A DNA stretch of 64,000 nucleotides from Magnetovibrio sp. (GTDB lineage Bacteria > Pseudomonadota > Alphaproteobacteria > Rhodospirillales > Casp-alpha2). The translations under genes were made by a program, and so were the position numbers. The DNA lies in NCBI GenBank assembly GCA_002690705.1, contig NZFO01000005.1, positions 64,711 through 128,710 of the forward strand, read 5' to 3'. Below are positions 36,445 through 46,201 of the stretch, piece after piece. Position 1 is the stretch's first letter; each line of letters starts with the position of its first letter. Below the pieces are notes generated by a model. It had not been told where the DNA came from. It was given only the letters and a program-made list of their open reading frames with translations, and searched no databases.

Positions 36445-37017
36445 TCATGATGGGCAGGGAATATCAATTAGATAGCCAACGCGCGCAGCCCCTTTAGGTG
36501 CAATGCGGGTTCTTGCGCCGCCTGCAAGCTTATAAAATTGCCGACCCAGTGATTTTCCTGAGCGGCTATACCTCGCTACGGCGGCAGCTCGGCACCGGCT
36601 ACATCGATTAATCAATAACACTTTATTATTTTTGGTGCCTTGGAGATAGACACATTGTTTCTGGGTATTTTTACGTTGTCCTTTGCCGGGGTTAAGTAAG
36701 TCACTTCCACCGCCAAGATCACCCCGGCATGGAACGTCGCTGGTTACACGCGATCGCCCGGGGCCTTTGAACGGCAGGGAAAACTTTGATTTAGGTTGTA
36801 AATCGTACGTGCGCATAACAGGTGCACCCGAAGCACCCACGCGGCGCCGTTGGATAGCAACCCTTCGACAAGTATCACAAGTGTTAATAACGGCTTCACT
36901 GTGTCCTTTAGCGTACATCCGCGCGCAAAGCGGCGCTCCCGCTAGTGTATGGGCACTGCCACCGACTATACTCAGAATTATGAGCGTCGATAGCCTCAAA
37001 GCGACGGTGGTTCTCAT
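36445..37017 (-). CDS. secreted basic protein with duplicated cysteine-pair domain
   Basis: A 190-residue exported protein; the signal peptide ends near LAG|APLC. The mature part is two copies of one domain of about 70 residues. Each begins with a single Cys, has a central C-x-x-C followed by Arg (NTCDTCRR and NRCSRCRA), then a Y-x-L or YKL segment, a basic loop and a final Pro-Cys (SDVPC and IDIPC). Four cysteines per copy could form disulfides or bind metal. I do not recognise the family. It is very basic (Arg/Lys rich), which suits binding to anionic surfaces. Convergent with clpA and monocistronic. Confidence 0.7.
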   Translation of the reverse strand: MRTTVALRLSTLIILSIVGGSAHTLAGAPLCARMYAKGHSEAVINTCDTCRRVAIQRRRVGASGAPVMRTYDLQPKSKFSLPFKGPGRSRVTSDVPCRGDLGGGSDLLNPGKGQRKNTQKQCVYLQGTKNNKVLLINRCSRCRAAAVARYSRSGKSLGRQFYKLAGGARTRIAPKGAARVGYLIDIPCPS

Positions 37018-37100
37018 GATCTCGCTCCAAAAGAAATATAAGTTTAGGCTGATAAGGGTTAATGAACAGTCAAGCTGTAAGAGATAGCGTATATCGTTGA

Positions 37101-38276
37101 CTAATCCGCAGTTTCATCACGGTATGGAGAATGATTGGCAAGTATTGACATTTCATCCTTCATAGCCTCGCGTTCTTTAGAAATAAAGTGTGAGACGGCT
37201 TGACGAAGATTGGGGTCAGCAATCCAGTGGGCTGAGTATGTCGTGTTTGGTAAATAACCGCGTTGGATTTTATGGTGGCCTTGGGCCCCTGCTTCAATAC
37301 GCTTTAAGCCATGGTCAATGGCAAAGTCGATTGCCCGATAGTAACACGTTTCAAAATGTAAAAATTTGTAGTTAGTATTACAGCCCCAATTTCGACCAAA
37401 TAAAGTATTTTCTCCGATTAAGTTGAGTGCACCCGCGACAGGCTGGTAATCGTTTTCCGCAATAATGAGAAGAACGGAATCACCAAGCCGATCACCGAGC
37501 AGCTGAAAAAACTCTTCCGTCAGGTAGCTGGGACCCCATTTTTTTTCAGTTGTGTTTAAATAAAAAGCGTAAAACGCGTGCCAATGTTCATCTTTGATCT
37601 CCTTACCGCGCAGCGCTGTAAACTTGAGACCTGTATCTGCAATACGCTGCCGTTCTTTGCGTATTTGTTTTCGCTTTCGTGATGTCAAAGCTCCAAGAAA
37701 TGCCTCGAAATCTGTATAGTTCCTATTCTCCCAATGGAACTGTTGCCCTACACGTTGCAGAAAACCATAATTACCGGCTATCTCCCATTCCACATATTCT
37801 GGAAATGTAATGTGTAATGAGGAGACTTTCATTTTTTTAGCGACTTGGATCATGGTTCCGGCTAAAGTTTGATAAAGGTCTGTTGATTGTGTCTTGTTTA
37901 CAGAATTTCGGATCAAAAAGCGTGGACCGGTTGCGGGCGTGAAAGGAACGGTGCATTGAAGTTTTGGGTAGTAATGACCGCCAGCTCGCTCAAAAGCATC
38001 AGCCCATCCCCAGTCGAAGACGTACTCACCATATGAATGGTTTTTAAGATACAAAGGTGCCGCGGCAAGTACAGTACCTATAGGGTCTTCAATCACTATA
38101 TGTTGTGGCATCCAGCCAGTATCTGCTGTAGCTGAACCAGAGTCCTCCAGTGCCGACAAAAACGCGTAAGAGACAAATGGGTTAACACTGCCTGCGCACC
38201 GGTCCCAATCATTTGCGCTAACATCGGAGAGGGATGAGAGAATTCTTGCCGTCATTATGTTGCTTTCATCGGGCAT
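37101..38276 (-). CDS. DUF482 (COG3146) GNAT-fold protein
   Basis: A 391-residue cytoplasmic protein of the FemAB/GNAT-like DUF482 family. Recognised segments are NPFVSYAFLSALEDSG near the N-terminus, EYVFDWGWADA, the SRKRKQIRKERQRI helix, FGRNWGCNTNYKFLHFETCYYRAIDFAI and the terminal AGAQGHHKIQRGY. It probably transfers an acyl or aminoacyl group, but no member with a proven substrate is known to me. It starts at ATG without a strong ribosome binding site. Neighbouring genes give no clue. Confidence 0.85.
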   Translation of the reverse strand: MPDESNIMTARILSSLSDVSANDWDRCAGSVNPFVSYAFLSALEDSGSATADTGWMPQHIVIEDPIGTVLAAAPLYLKNHSYGEYVFDWGWADAFERAGGHYYPKLQCTVPFTPATGPRFLIRNSVNKTQSTDLYQTLAGTMIQVAKKMKVSSLHITFPEYVEWEIAGNYGFLQRVGQQFHWENRNYTDFEAFLGALTSRKRKQIRKERQRIADTGLKFTALRGKEIKDEHWHAFYAFYLNTTEKKWGPSYLTEEFFQLLGDRLGDSVLLIIAENDYQPVAGALNLIGENTLFGRNWGCNTNYKFLHFETCYYRAIDFAIDHGLKRIEAGAQGHHKIQRGYLPNTTYSAHWIADPNLRQAVSHFISKEREAMKDEMSILANHSPYRDETAD

Positions 38277-38395
38277 GCTTCTTCATGTGTGGTTAAAGCG
38301 CGGCACGCGCAAGTGTTTTCGCAAAAAACAGATATCGTAATGACTTTGCCTAAACTTCAAAATCAACGCGTGCTTGCAACTCATGGACAGTAGGG

Positions 38396-38878
38396 CTATT
38401 TCGACATCTTCCTGAGGTTTTTAATTGCGGGCTCACTGCTAATTTCAACTATTGCATCGATCTCAACCGCCGCATCAAAAGGTAGAGAGGGAACACCTAC
38501 AGCTGATCGCGCGTGCTGACCGATGGCTTTCCCAAATACTTCGACCATCAAATCTGATGCGCCATTGATGATCTGAGGATGGTCACGAAAAGTTGGTTTA
38601 CAGCTTACGAAGCCACCTAGTTTGACGATTTTGTGGACCCGATCCAGGCTGCCCCCGCACGCAGCTCTTGTCTGCGCGATAATGTTGATTCCACATAAAC
38701 GCGCAGCTTGGTACCCATCGTTGGCCGACACATTTTTGCCAAGACAACCCTGGAACCGAATCTGTCCATCAATTAGGGGGAGTTGGCCTGAAACGAATAC
38801 CATGTTCCCTGAGACAACAAATGAGGTATAATTGGCGGCGGGTAAAGGTGGCTCTGGTAGATTGATATCCAATTCCAC
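38396..38878 (-). CDS. ridA: RidA family protein
   Basis: A 160-residue protein of the RidA/YjgF/YER057c group, enamine/imine deaminases that clear reactive 2-aminoacrylate. FVVSGNMVFVSGQLPLIDG, then the Arg-containing HARSAVGVPSLPFDAAVEIDAIV with the substrate-binding Arg, fit the family, though at about 160 residues it belongs to the longer, less studied subgroups that may not deaminate 2-aminoacrylate. The frame begins at a GTG; there is no good ribosome binding site. Stop is 119 bases from the DUF482 gene start on the same strand. Confidence 0.85.
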   Translation of the reverse strand: MELDINLPEPPLPAANYTSFVVSGNMVFVSGQLPLIDGQIRFQGCLGKNVSANDGYQAARLCGINIIAQTRAACGGSLDRVHKIVKLGGFVSCKPTFRDHPQIINGASDLMVEVFGKAIGQHARSAVGVPSLPFDAAVEIDAIVEISSEPAIKNLRKMSK

Positions 38879-39192
38879 GAGTCTCGAATCAAGTTTACTT
38901 ATAATATCTCGTTGCCTCCTATTTCAACTGCTTCACTGCTAATTGAAAGCAATGAGGGTTGGGTCCGGGTAACCGCAACAAATCCAGCATTACTAGTCTA
39001 TCCACCCCAACGTATTGAAGTCAGGTTATTTTTCAATAACATTTGCAAAATTTTTTTTGAGGCTATTCTGTTTCGTATTATCCGGCCGTGATTTTTACGC
39101 TGGCTAGATATTCCTGTCTTTTAACTTTTAATCTATGTAGAATTCGTTTGAGTGTTGTTGTGGATTGAGGAGTACGAATGATATGGATCAAT
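38879..39192. other. spacer between nrdJ end and RidA start
   Basis: A 314-base AT-rich spacer. A small perfect hairpin (GTTATT 39025-39030, AATAAC 39035-39040) is present. The spacer must carry the minus-strand promoter of the RidA gene. No gene remnant was recognised. Confidence 0.45.
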
Positions 39193-39235
39193 AAAAAAAG
39201 GGGCACGGCCGGGAGAGTTTCCCAACGCGCGCCCC
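39193..39235 (-). terminator. rho-independent terminator of nrdJ
   Basis: Read on the minus strand, GGGGC (39235-39231) and GCCCC (39204-39200) close a stem that contains an inner GGGAAAC/CTCCC helix, and seven T residues follow at once (39199-39193). It lies 35 bases past the nrdJ stop and is the clearest intrinsic terminator in the window. Confidence 0.75.
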
Positions 39236-39269
39236 AAGTTTCCCAGGGAGGATTAGTCACGTCACTGCA

Positions 39270-42200
39270 TTACGAGCAACCACTCGTAGCACCGCAGGTA
39301 TTGCACTTCATGCAGGTACCGTTGCGGACTAAGGTAAAGTTCCCGCAATCGCCGCATGGGTCACCCTCGTATCCCCTCATTCGCGCTTCGCGAACTTGAT
39401 CCATATGGGAGTCGGTACGCTCCATTGCACTGCTCGAAATACCCACCGGCCGCGCGGTATCTGCGCCAATATCTGGCAGCGTAATTTGGGCACTGCCTGC
39501 TTGGGCTACAATGGTGCCCGCATCTGCTCCTATGGCCCTCTGGATCGATTTCACCACTGGTTCCTCGCGGGCCACATCTTTCGTACCATTGATAACGAGA
39601 AGATTTCGTGTATAGCCAAAACTAGTAAGTTTCTTCACCGCTTCGAGAGCGTGATTTTCCGCTACGGGGAGATCGCCCTCGTCAGACCCCTCACCCAATG
39701 CGTCGGGCAGGAGGTCCTGAGGCTCAACATGGGCGAGATCATTGCGGCCAAGGTACGAGACAGCTAGTTCTCGGAAAATATAATCAAGGATTGATGTTGC
39801 CATCTTAATTGTATCATTTCCAGTCACCATACCGGACGGCTCAAATCGAGTGAAGGTGAATGCTTCCACATATTCATCCAATGGCACGCCGTATTGAAGT
39901 CCGATAGATATGGCGATAGCGAAATTATTCATCAGAGATCGAAAAGCTGCGCCTTCTTTATGCATATCGATGAAGATTTCTGATAATCGACCGTTTTCAT
40001 ATTCGCCGGTGCGGAGATAAACCTTATGTCCCCCGACTGTAGCTTTTTGGGTGTAGCCCTTGCGCCGATGAGGGGGACGGAGTCGTTCTGCCACGTAGCG
40101 CTCAACAATGCGCTCTGCGACAATCTCAGCACGAACAGCATTGGGTGCATTAGTCACCTCTTCCTCACTTAAATCTGCGTCGTCGATAAGAGTAGATTGT
40201 AGTGGTTGAGAGAGCTTTGACCCATCTCGGTATAGTGCGTTGGCCTTTAACCCTAACTTCCAAGACAGCATATACGCGTTTTTACAATCTTCTACCGTCG
40301 CTTGATTCGGCATATTTATTGTCTTTGAAATTGCGCCTGATATGAAAGGCTGGCTAGCGGCCATCATGCGGATGTGACTCTCGACTGATAAATAACGCTT
40401 ACCAGTGCGGCCGCACGGGTTGGCGCAATCGAAAACGGGCAGATGCGTATCTTTAAGGTGAGGCGCACCCTCGAGGGTCATGGAACCAGACACAAAAACT
40501 TTCGCTTCATCGATTGCTCTTTTTGAGAATCCAAGCGCCGCAAGCATGTTGAAGTTTTCGTCGTTTAGTTGTGCCTGCGAAAATCCAAGTTTTTCGGAAC
40601 AGAATGCCTCACCTAAAGTCCATTTGTTGAAGACGAACTTGATATCAAATGCCTCCGCCAGATTATCCTCAATAATGTCTAATTCTCTCTCGGTGAAGCC
40701 TTTCTGACGCAAAGTCTCATGATTGATATTTGGCGCGTTCTTGAGAGTCCCTCTTCCAACTGCGTAGTCTATAATATTTGTAATCTGACTCTCCGAATAA
40801 CCAAGATTACGAAGCGCAGCTGGCACCATGCGATTTATTATTTTAAAGTAACCCCCTCCGGCAAGCTTTTTAAACTTTACCAATGCGAAATCTGGCTCAA
40901 TGCCCGTTGTGTCGCAGTCCATAACGAGTCCAATGGTACCTGTTGGAGCAATTACGGATACTTGAGCATTCCGATATCCATGTTGCTCGCCAAGTTCTAG
41001 TGCGCTTTTCCACGCCGTTTGGGCGGCTTCGGCTAGACAGGGGTCGGGGTTTTCATGGCGAATTAGTGGGACCGGTGATGTCGAGAGTCCTTCATATCCA
41101 TCGGTCCTGTCGCTCGCCGCTCGCTGATGGTTTCTAATCACGCGAAGCATATGTTCCCGGTTCTTGCTAAAGCTTGGAAAAGGACCGAGTTCTTCTGCCA
41201 TTTCCGCTGACGTCGCGTAAGCAATACCGGTCATCAGCGCTGAGATGGCTCCGGCGATAGCGCGTCCCTCCTTGCTGTCATAGCTGTAACCCGAGGCCAT
41301 CAGATAACCGCCAATATTTGCAAATCCTAAACCTAGGGTGCGGAATTCGTAGGAAAGTTCGGCGATTCGTTCAGACGGGAATTGCGCCATTAAAACAGAA
41401 ATCTCAAGTGTTACGGTCCAAAGGCGGACCGCATGAGAAAAACTGGTTGTATTAAACGTGTTATCTTCCTGCCAGAACTGGAACAAGTTGAGTGAGGCGA
41501 GGTTGCAAGCAGTGTCATCCAAAAACATGTACTCAGAGCAAGGATTGGATGCATTGATGCGACCACTTGCGGGACACGTATGCCAGTCGTTGATAGTTGT
41601 GTCGTACTGCAGCCCTGGGTCAGCACACGCCCATGCGGAATGCCCAATATCTTCCCATAAATCGCGCGCCTTCACTGTTTTCGAAATTTCTCCGTCTTTA
41701 CGACGTATCAGTTGCCAGTCCCCGTCCGAGACAACTCTTTCTAAAAACTCATTGGTCACGCGCACGGAATTGTTAGAGTTTTGTCCGGAAACCGTCAAAT
41801 AAGCCTCTGAATCCCAATCCGTATTGTAAACCGGAAACTCAATTTCAGTGTAGCCTTGGCGTGCAAACTCGATGACCCGGTAAATATAGTTCTCTGGGAT
41901 AAGAGCAAGTTTTGCGTTGATCACAGCTTTTTTCAATTCAGCGTTTTCCTGCACATTATAGCGCGTTTCGTTGCAGTCGCTTGCGAGACATGCCTGCATC
42001 ACCATATTCATGTGTTTATTGGCAAGGCGAGAGCCGGAAACTAAAGCCGCCACTTTTTGCTCTTCGAGCGTTTTCCAATTAACGAAGTCTTCAACGTCTG
42101 GATGGTCGATGTCCACCACAACCATTTTGGCTGCACGGCGGGTCGTGCCTCCTGATTTTATGGCCCCTGCTGCTCTGTCACCAATTTTAAGAAAGCTCAT

Positions 42201-42962
42201 TAATCCAGATGACATGCCACCCCCTGAGAGTGGTTCCGCAGCGCCGCGTATCGCGGAAAAATTTGACCCTGTTCCCGACCCGTACTTGAATAATCGTGCT
42301 TCTCGGACCCACAAGTCCATAATGCCACCATCGTTTACTAAGTCGTCCTCAACACTCTGGATAAAACAAGCGTGCGGCTGCGGGTGCTCGTAAGCTGAGT
42401 TTGAACGAGTAAGGCGTCCAGTTTTGTAATCGACGTAGTGGTGGCCTTGGGCGGGGCCATCGATCCCGTAAGCCCAATGCAGCCCAGTATTAAACCATTG
42501 TGGCGAGTTTGGTGCTGCAAATTGAGCACAAAGTGCGTAGCGCATTTCGTCGAAGTAGGCCTTTGCGTCAGCTTCGCCATCAAAATAGCCACCTTTCCAC
42601 CCCCAATAGCACCAAGTCCCGGCTAGGCGGTTAAATACTTGCTTGGCACTCACCTCGGCGGTGTACCGGTCTGTTTCTGGAAGTTTCTTCAAGGCTTTTA
42701 CATCGGGTATCGATCGCCACAACCAAGATGGCACGTCATTCTCTTCAACGCGCTCAAGCAGCTTGGGAACTCCTGCTTTACGGAAGTATTTCTGCGCTAG
42801 AACGTCGCAAGCCACTTGGGACCAGTCACACGGAACCTCAATGTTGTCCAACTTGAACACGGTAGACCCGTCTGGATTCTTGATTTCACTCGAAGAATTA
42901 CGGAATTCAAAGGCTGCGTACGGAGAAAGGTCGTCTTCGGTGAAAAGTCGCGTTATGCGCAT
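39270..42962 (-). CDS. nrdJ: vitamin B12-dependent (class II) ribonucleotide reductase
   Basis: A 1230-residue adenosylcobalamin-dependent enzyme that reduces ribonucleotides to deoxyribonucleotides in the presence or absence of oxygen. The radical-site region [20 protein letters not shown], the [11 protein letters not shown] loop and the barrel segments are present. The C-terminus carries the cysteine pairs needed for re-reduction (CGDCGNF and CMKCNTCG). The length fits the large proteobacterial NrdJ type. No class I nrdAB is in the window. I looked for a cobalamin riboswitch in the 370 bases upstream and could not recognise one. Dependence on B12 is shared with icmF and meaB here. Confidence 0.96.
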   Translation of the reverse strand: MRITRLFTEDDLSPYAAFEFRNSSSEIKNPDGSTVFKLDNIEVPCDWSQVACDVLAQKYFRKAGVPKLLERVEENDVPSWLWRSIPDVKALKKLPETDRYTAEVSAKQVFNRLAGTWCYWGWKGGYFDGEADAKAYFDEMRYALCAQFAAPNSPQWFNTGLHWAYGIDGPAQGHHYVDYKTGRLTRSNSAYEHPQPHACFIQSVEDDLVNDGGIMDLWVREARLFKYGSGTGSNFSAIRGAAEPLSGGGMSSGLMSFLKIGDRAAGAIKSGGTTRRAAKMVVVDIDHPDVEDFVNWKTLEEQKVAALVSGSRLANKHMNMVMQACLASDCNETRYNVQENAELKKAVINAKLALIPENYIYRVIEFARQGYTEIEFPVYNTDWDSEAYLTVSGQNSNNSVRVTNEFLERVVSDGDWQLIRRKDGEISKTVKARDLWEDIGHSAWACADPGLQYDTTINDWHTCPASGRINASNPCSEYMFLDDTACNLASLNLFQFWQEDNTFNTTSFSHAVRLWTVTLEISVLMAQFPSERIAELSYEFRTLGLGFANIGGYLMASGYSYDSKEGRAIAGAISALMTGIAYATSAEMAEELGPFPSFSKNREHMLRVIRNHQRAASDRTDGYEGLSTSPVPLIRHENPDPCLAEAAQTAWKSALELGEQHGYRNAQVSVIAPTGTIGLVMDCDTTGIEPDFALVKFKKLAGGGYFKIINRMVPAALRNLGYSESQITNIIDYAVGRGTLKNAPNINHETLRQKGFTERELDIIEDNLAEAFDIKFVFNKWTLGEAFCSEKLGFSQAQLNDENFNMLAALGFSKRAIDEAKVFVSGSMTLEGAPHLKDTHLPVFDCANPCGRTGKRYLSVESHIRMMAASQPFISGAISKTINMPNQATVEDCKNAYMLSWKLGLKANALYRDGSKLSQPLQSTLIDDADLSEEEVTNAPNAVRAEIVAERIVERYVAERLRPPHRRKGYTQKATVGGHKVYLRTGEYENGRLSEIFIDMHKEGAAFRSLMNNFAIAISIGLQYGVPLDEYVEAFTFTRFEPSGMVTGNDTIKMATSILDYIFRELAVSYLGRNDLAHVEPQDLLPDALGEGSDEGDLPVAENHALEAVKKLTSFGYTRNLLVINGTKDVAREEPVVKSIQRAIGADAGTIVAQAGSAQITLPDIGADTARPVGISSSAMERTDSHMDQVREARMRGYEGDPCGDCGNFTLVRNGTCMKCNTCGATSGCS

Positions 42963-43334
42963 TGTGCCCCCACATTATCTCAGGTTGTTTCCTCTTGGGT
43001 CAGGGCTCTCAAAGCCCCTCTGTTATCGTTTGTCTGGCCATTCAACTGCCAACCCTGAGCTCTGAACCTCTGGGCTGCCTGAAGCTGCGTCTAAAAATTC
43101 TTGCTTCCGATTGATCATGGCCAACGAATGGACCCCCATTTTTCGGCCACTTTGAAATTTGTCTTTACTTCATGTCGCAATTTTCGAAATGTAGCTGAAC
43201 CCGTTTCGCTCCGCAACTGTAAAATACCACATCTTGCGGCTACTATTACACCGTAACGCTTTATTTTGTGTAAACGGCTGGGCGAACGAATCGTTTAGTT
43301 TCCTGAAGTGACTTGCGTATTTGATAGTGAGGTT
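42963..43334. other. divergent spacer upstream of nrdJ
   Basis: A 372-base region between the divergent nrdJ and NDUFA12 transcription units, expected to carry both promoters. I see no convincing NrdR box and no cobalamin riboswitch core. No gene-like frame was found. Confidence 0.45.
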
Positions 43335-43517
43335 ATGGCGTTATTTTTTTTAGAAGAAGTCCAAATTTGTCAATGCATTCGGGGACTACTGATATTTGAT
43401 GCAAGTCAAGAACGAGTGAGCATGTCAATGAGCTGGACGCGGCGGCAATGCAGTGCCATATTTTACAATCTGGAAAACCTGCAGCAAATAGGTGAAATAA
43501 GGTTGGTGCCACTATGA
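43335..43517 (+). CDS. hypothetical small ORF coupled to the NDUFA12 gene
   Basis: A 60-codon frame (ATG at 43335, with a GTG at 43308 also possible) ends in TGA overlapping the NDUFA12 ATG by four bases (ATGA). The coupling-type junction is the main argument for it. The predicted peptide (MALFFLEEVQICQCIRGLL and on) has no recognised domain and no good ribosome binding site, so it may be chance. Confidence 0.3.
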   Translation: MALFFLEEVQICQCIRGLLIFDASQERVSMSMSWTRRQCSAIFYNLENLQQIGEIRLVPL

Positions 43518-43873
43518 ACAATCTTGGTACACTATTGTATACTTGGGCGAATGGCCAAATGGTTGGTGTTGACGAATTAGGTAACAAATACTACCGATCG
43601 AAGAAAAAGAAACGGTGGGGTAGAGAACAACGTTGGTGTATATTCAAAGGTGAGGTCGAGTCGAGCAACGTGCCCGCTGAATGGCATGGTTGGTTACATC
43701 ACACGGTGGAGGAGCCCTTGACAACCATGGTGGCAGATTCGAAGCCGTGGAGCAAAAGTCATGAACCGAATTTGACCGGAACAGCACAGGCTTATCGCCC
43801 AAAGGGTCACGCCTTAAAAGGCGGAGAGCGAGCTCGGGCTACTGGTGATTATGAGGCATGGACCCCAGAATAA
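43514..43873 (+). CDS. NDUFA12 family NADH:ubiquinone oxidoreductase subunit
   Basis: A 119-residue homologue of the mitochondrial complex I subunit NDUFA12/B17.2, an accessory subunit found in alphaproteobacteria. The WANGQMVGVDELGNKYYR opening, RRW-type segment (RWGREQRWCIFKG), VPAEWHGWLHH and the C-terminal YEAWTPE are family marks. It should bind peripherally to complex I. As in related genomes, it lies beside mlaD and DUF2155 genes. It is followed 88 bases later by the first mlaD gene on the same strand. Confidence 0.95.
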   Translation: MNNLGTLLYTWANGQMVGVDELGNKYYRSKKKKRWGREQRWCIFKGEVESSNVPAEWHGWLHHTVEEPLTTMVADSKPWSKSHEPNLTGTAQAYRPKGHALKGGERARATGDYEAWTPE

Positions 43874-43961
43874 CGGAGACAAATGTTTATTATCGCAAAG
43901 ATTAGGCGGAGGCATGCCATCCAGCACTTTGCCATTGCTGCTAAAGGAGGGGACGTTCCGC

Positions 43962-44459
43962 ATGAGTAGCCGCGAAACACGAGAAGTGTTGCTAGGTATT
44001 TGCAGTATTTTTGTGTTAGCCGGAGTGCTGCTGACAATAAATACCCGCTCGCAGCACCCAGCGGTGGGCAAAAATAATATGTGGATTTTCGCCAAATTTA
44101 ATAGAATTGATGGGCTTTCTGATGGAGCAGAGGTTCGCATGGGGGGGATTGCTGTTGGTCAAGTAATTGCAATGAAATTAGATCCTCAATTTCGTGCTGA
44201 GGTAACAATGAGCATTGAAACAACAGCTAATTTGCCCCTAGACTCTTCCGCGTCAATCCACACCGATGGTTTATTTGGCTCTAAATTTATTGTCATCGAA
44301 CCTGGGGCAGAATCTAGTTCAGTTATGTCTGGCGGCGAACTCGTCTACACACAAGACGCTGTCATTGTTAGTGACCTTCTGGAATTAATTATATCGGAAG
44401 GAAAAAGTGCTCGGACTGCCCGGGGATCGAGTTCTGTGCTAAATAAAAGTGGTGGGTGA
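43962..44459 (+). CDS. mlaD: MlaD/MCE domain protein (first of two)
   Basis: A 165-residue protein with an N-terminal anchor (about 9-28) and one MCE domain facing the periplasm (NMWIFAKFNRIDGLSDGAEVRMGGIAVGQV and onward). MlaD hexamers bind phospholipids in the Mla pathway that keeps outer-membrane asymmetry. The start at 43962 is chosen from AAAGGAGG 11 bases upstream and the anchor position; the frame is open further up. It is a diverged paralogue of the next gene. The mlaE and mlaF partners are not in this window. Confidence 0.85.
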   Translation: MSSRETREVLLGICSIFVLAGVLLTINTRSQHPAVGKNNMWIFAKFNRIDGLSDGAEVRMGGIAVGQVIAMKLDPQFRAEVTMSIETTANLPLDSSASIHTDGLFGSKFIVIEPGAESSSVMSGGELVYTQDAVIVSDLLELIISEGKSARTARGSSSVLNKSGG

Positions 44460-44484
44460 ACTGCCGGGCGCGTAGGAGAAACTT

Positions 44485-44937
44485 ATGGGACGCAATGCAG
44501 TAGAGACGGTGTTGGGCGCGATGGTGGTGCTTGTGGCGGGAATGTTTGTTTACTTTGCATACAGTACAGCGCAGGTGAAGACCATTAGCGGTTATGAAGT
44601 CCGCGCTAATTTTTTTAAAGTGGGGGGCTTGACTGCTGGCAGCGACGTCCGAATCAATGGGATAAAAGTGGGTACTGTGTCGGATGTGAGCTTGGATACG
44701 GAGACCTTTGATGCGGTCGTAACCATGATGTTATCTCCAGATATCCAGCTTCCGAAGGACTCGATTGCAGGGATAGGTAGCGAGGGAATCGTAGGCGGGA
44801 AATATTTGCGGCTTGAGCCCGGCTCATCCTCGGAACCAATAGGACCCGGGAGCCAACTCACAAATACCAAGGACTTCCGTTCATTGGAAGACCAAGTTGG
44901 GGAAATAATTTTTTTAGCGACAGGCGGCGATAAATAA
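44485..44937 (+). CDS. mlaD: outer membrane lipid asymmetry protein MlaD (second of two)
   Basis: A 150-residue MCE protein of standard MlaD size: an N-terminal membrane helix (about 6-26, VLGAMVVLVAGMFVYFAY), then GYEVRANFFKVGGLTAGSDVRINGIKVGTV and the terminal LGEEG-like LEDQVGEIIF. It should bind phospholipids in the periplasm as part of a MlaFEDB-type transporter. It follows the first mlaD gene by 25 bases with a GGAGAAAC run before the ATG, so the two are in one operon. A mixed hexamer of the two proteins is possible but unproved. Confidence 0.9.
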   Translation: MGRNAVETVLGAMVVLVAGMFVYFAYSTAQVKTISGYEVRANFFKVGGLTAGSDVRINGIKVGTVSDVSLDTETFDAVVTMMLSPDIQLPKDSIAGIGSEGIVGGKYLRLEPGSSSEPIGPGSQLTNTKDFRSLEDQVGEIIFLATGGDK

Positions 44938-45011
44938 TTAGGGCTTCGGAGCTTATAACATGACGGCAATGCCCACGATCAATGCGGCTCATGTCTTGGC
45001 TTGGGGTGTCC

Positions 45012-45497
45012 ATGTCTTATAAATGCATAAACAAGGGATGGTTTTTAATTGCCTTAACTGGTTTGGTGGCGGTGACTCTTTTCTCAATACCTGTTCTTGT
45101 TCAGGCGACACCTTATCGGGTCGCTGTCTTGCAAGGATTAGACAAGGTGACGGCTCGCGTGTCGACCATAGAGGCAGTCATTGGCGCTACTACACGGGTA
45201 GGCACTCTTGAGGTTATAGTGCGCCATTGTGATAAGCGACCCCCTGAAGAAACCCCAGAAAGTACGGCTTTTTTGGAGATTTGGGAGGCTCGAGCCGAAG
45301 AGGCCCCAGCTATTTTATTTCGTGGATGGATGTTTGCTTCGTCACCTGCGCTTAGTGCGCTTGAGCACCCGGTTTACGATGTTTGGGTGATTAATTGTAC
45401 CGGGGGACAAATAATAGAGCCTAAACTCAGACAAGTTCCGAAAGGTGGCATTCCTGTCTTGCCAAATTTCAAAAGTCTTTTTAAAGAAAAAAAATAA
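45012..45497 (+). CDS. DUF2155 domain-containing exported protein
   Basis: A 161-residue protein with a signal peptide (about 8-31, ending near VQA|TPYRV) and a DUF2155 domain: RVAVLQGLDKVTARVSTIEAVIG, then VGTLEVIVRHCDKRPPEETPES and VFRGWMFASSPALSALEHPVYDVWV. Function is unknown, but the gene is a conserved neighbour of mlaD, NDUFA12 and aat in alphaproteobacteria. The start is uncertain (ATG at 44982 or 45012). Convergent with aat, 41 bases apart, with no terminator stem seen between. Confidence 0.9.
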   Translation: MSYKCINKGWFLIALTGLVAVTLFSIPVLVQATPYRVAVLQGLDKVTARVSTIEAVIGATTRVGTLEVIVRHCDKRPPEETPESTAFLEIWEARAEEAPAILFRGWMFASSPALSALEHPVYDVWVINCTGGQIIEPKLRQVPKGGIPVLPNFKSLFKEKK

Positions 45498-45538
45498 CCC
45501 AATTTTTAGTAATCACAAAATAACTATATATAAGTTAA

Positions 45539-46201
45539 TTATTTTATTATGGATTCAATTTCGTTCCTCAAACTAGCTTCTTCGGTATTGGTCGGAAATA
45601 GGGCTTGAAATTTTAATGCATCTTCGAGAAGCACCAGGTAATCGCGCGCCGGAATTTCCTCAGCTCCGAAACTTGATAAGTGATCAGTTACAAATTGTGT
45701 ATCCAATAGCTTAAATCCACCTAGTCGTAGCCGCGCCACCAAATGGACCAAAGCAACTTTCGAGGCGTCAGTTTCCCTAGAAAACATGCTCTCTCCAAAA
45801 AATACGGCGCCGAGTGCAATGCCGTACAGACCCCCAACCAATTTTCCCTTCGCCCAGCACTCCACACTATGCGCAAAGCCCATTTCTGCGAGTTCATTTA
45901 CGCAACGCGAAATACTATCGTTTATCCATGTCTCTTTGCGATTAAATGCAGGTTGACTGCACTCGCGTATTACTTCAGCAAAATTAGTGTTGCAGCGAAC
46001 ATCAAATTTTTTTCTACGCACAGTCTTTCGTAGGCTCCTAGAAACATGAAACTTATTGAGAGGCAGAATGCCGCGCTGTTTTGGGTCAACCCAATAAGTA
46101 GCCTCAGCGCTTCGTGACTCCGCCATCGGAAAAATACCGGCTGCATAGGCCCGTAACATTAGTTCTGGCGTAATTGTTAGGTCGGTGGCTCGGCGGCTCA
46201 T
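45539..46201 (-). CDS. aat: leucyl/phenylalanyl-tRNA-protein transferase
   Basis: A 220-residue enzyme that adds Leu or Phe from aminoacyl-tRNA to proteins with N-terminal Arg or Lys, marking them for ClpS-ClpAP. Signatures are ELMLRAYAAGIFPM, YWVDPKQRGILPL, the ETWI segment and GAVFFGESMFSRETDASKVAL. The ATG overlaps the accC stop by four bases, so it is the last gene of the aroQ-accB-accC-aat operon. ClpS and ClpA, the readers of its product, are 10 kb away. Confidence 0.96.
   Translation of the reverse strand: MSRRATDLTITPELMLRAYAAGIFPMAESRSAEATYWVDPKQRGILPLNKFHVSRSLRKTVRRKKFDVRCNTNFAEVIRECSQPAFNRKETWINDSISRCVNELAEMGFAHSVECWAKGKLVGGLYGIALGAVFFGESMFSRETDASKVALVHLVARLRLGGFKLLDTQFVTDHLSSFGAEEIPARDYLVLLEDALKFQALFPTNTEEASLRNEIESIIK

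Noticed and set aside
42963-43334. Cobalamin riboswitch upstream of nrdJ
   Set aside because: I could not find the conserved B12-box core or a fitting stem arrangement. A covariance-model search would settle it.
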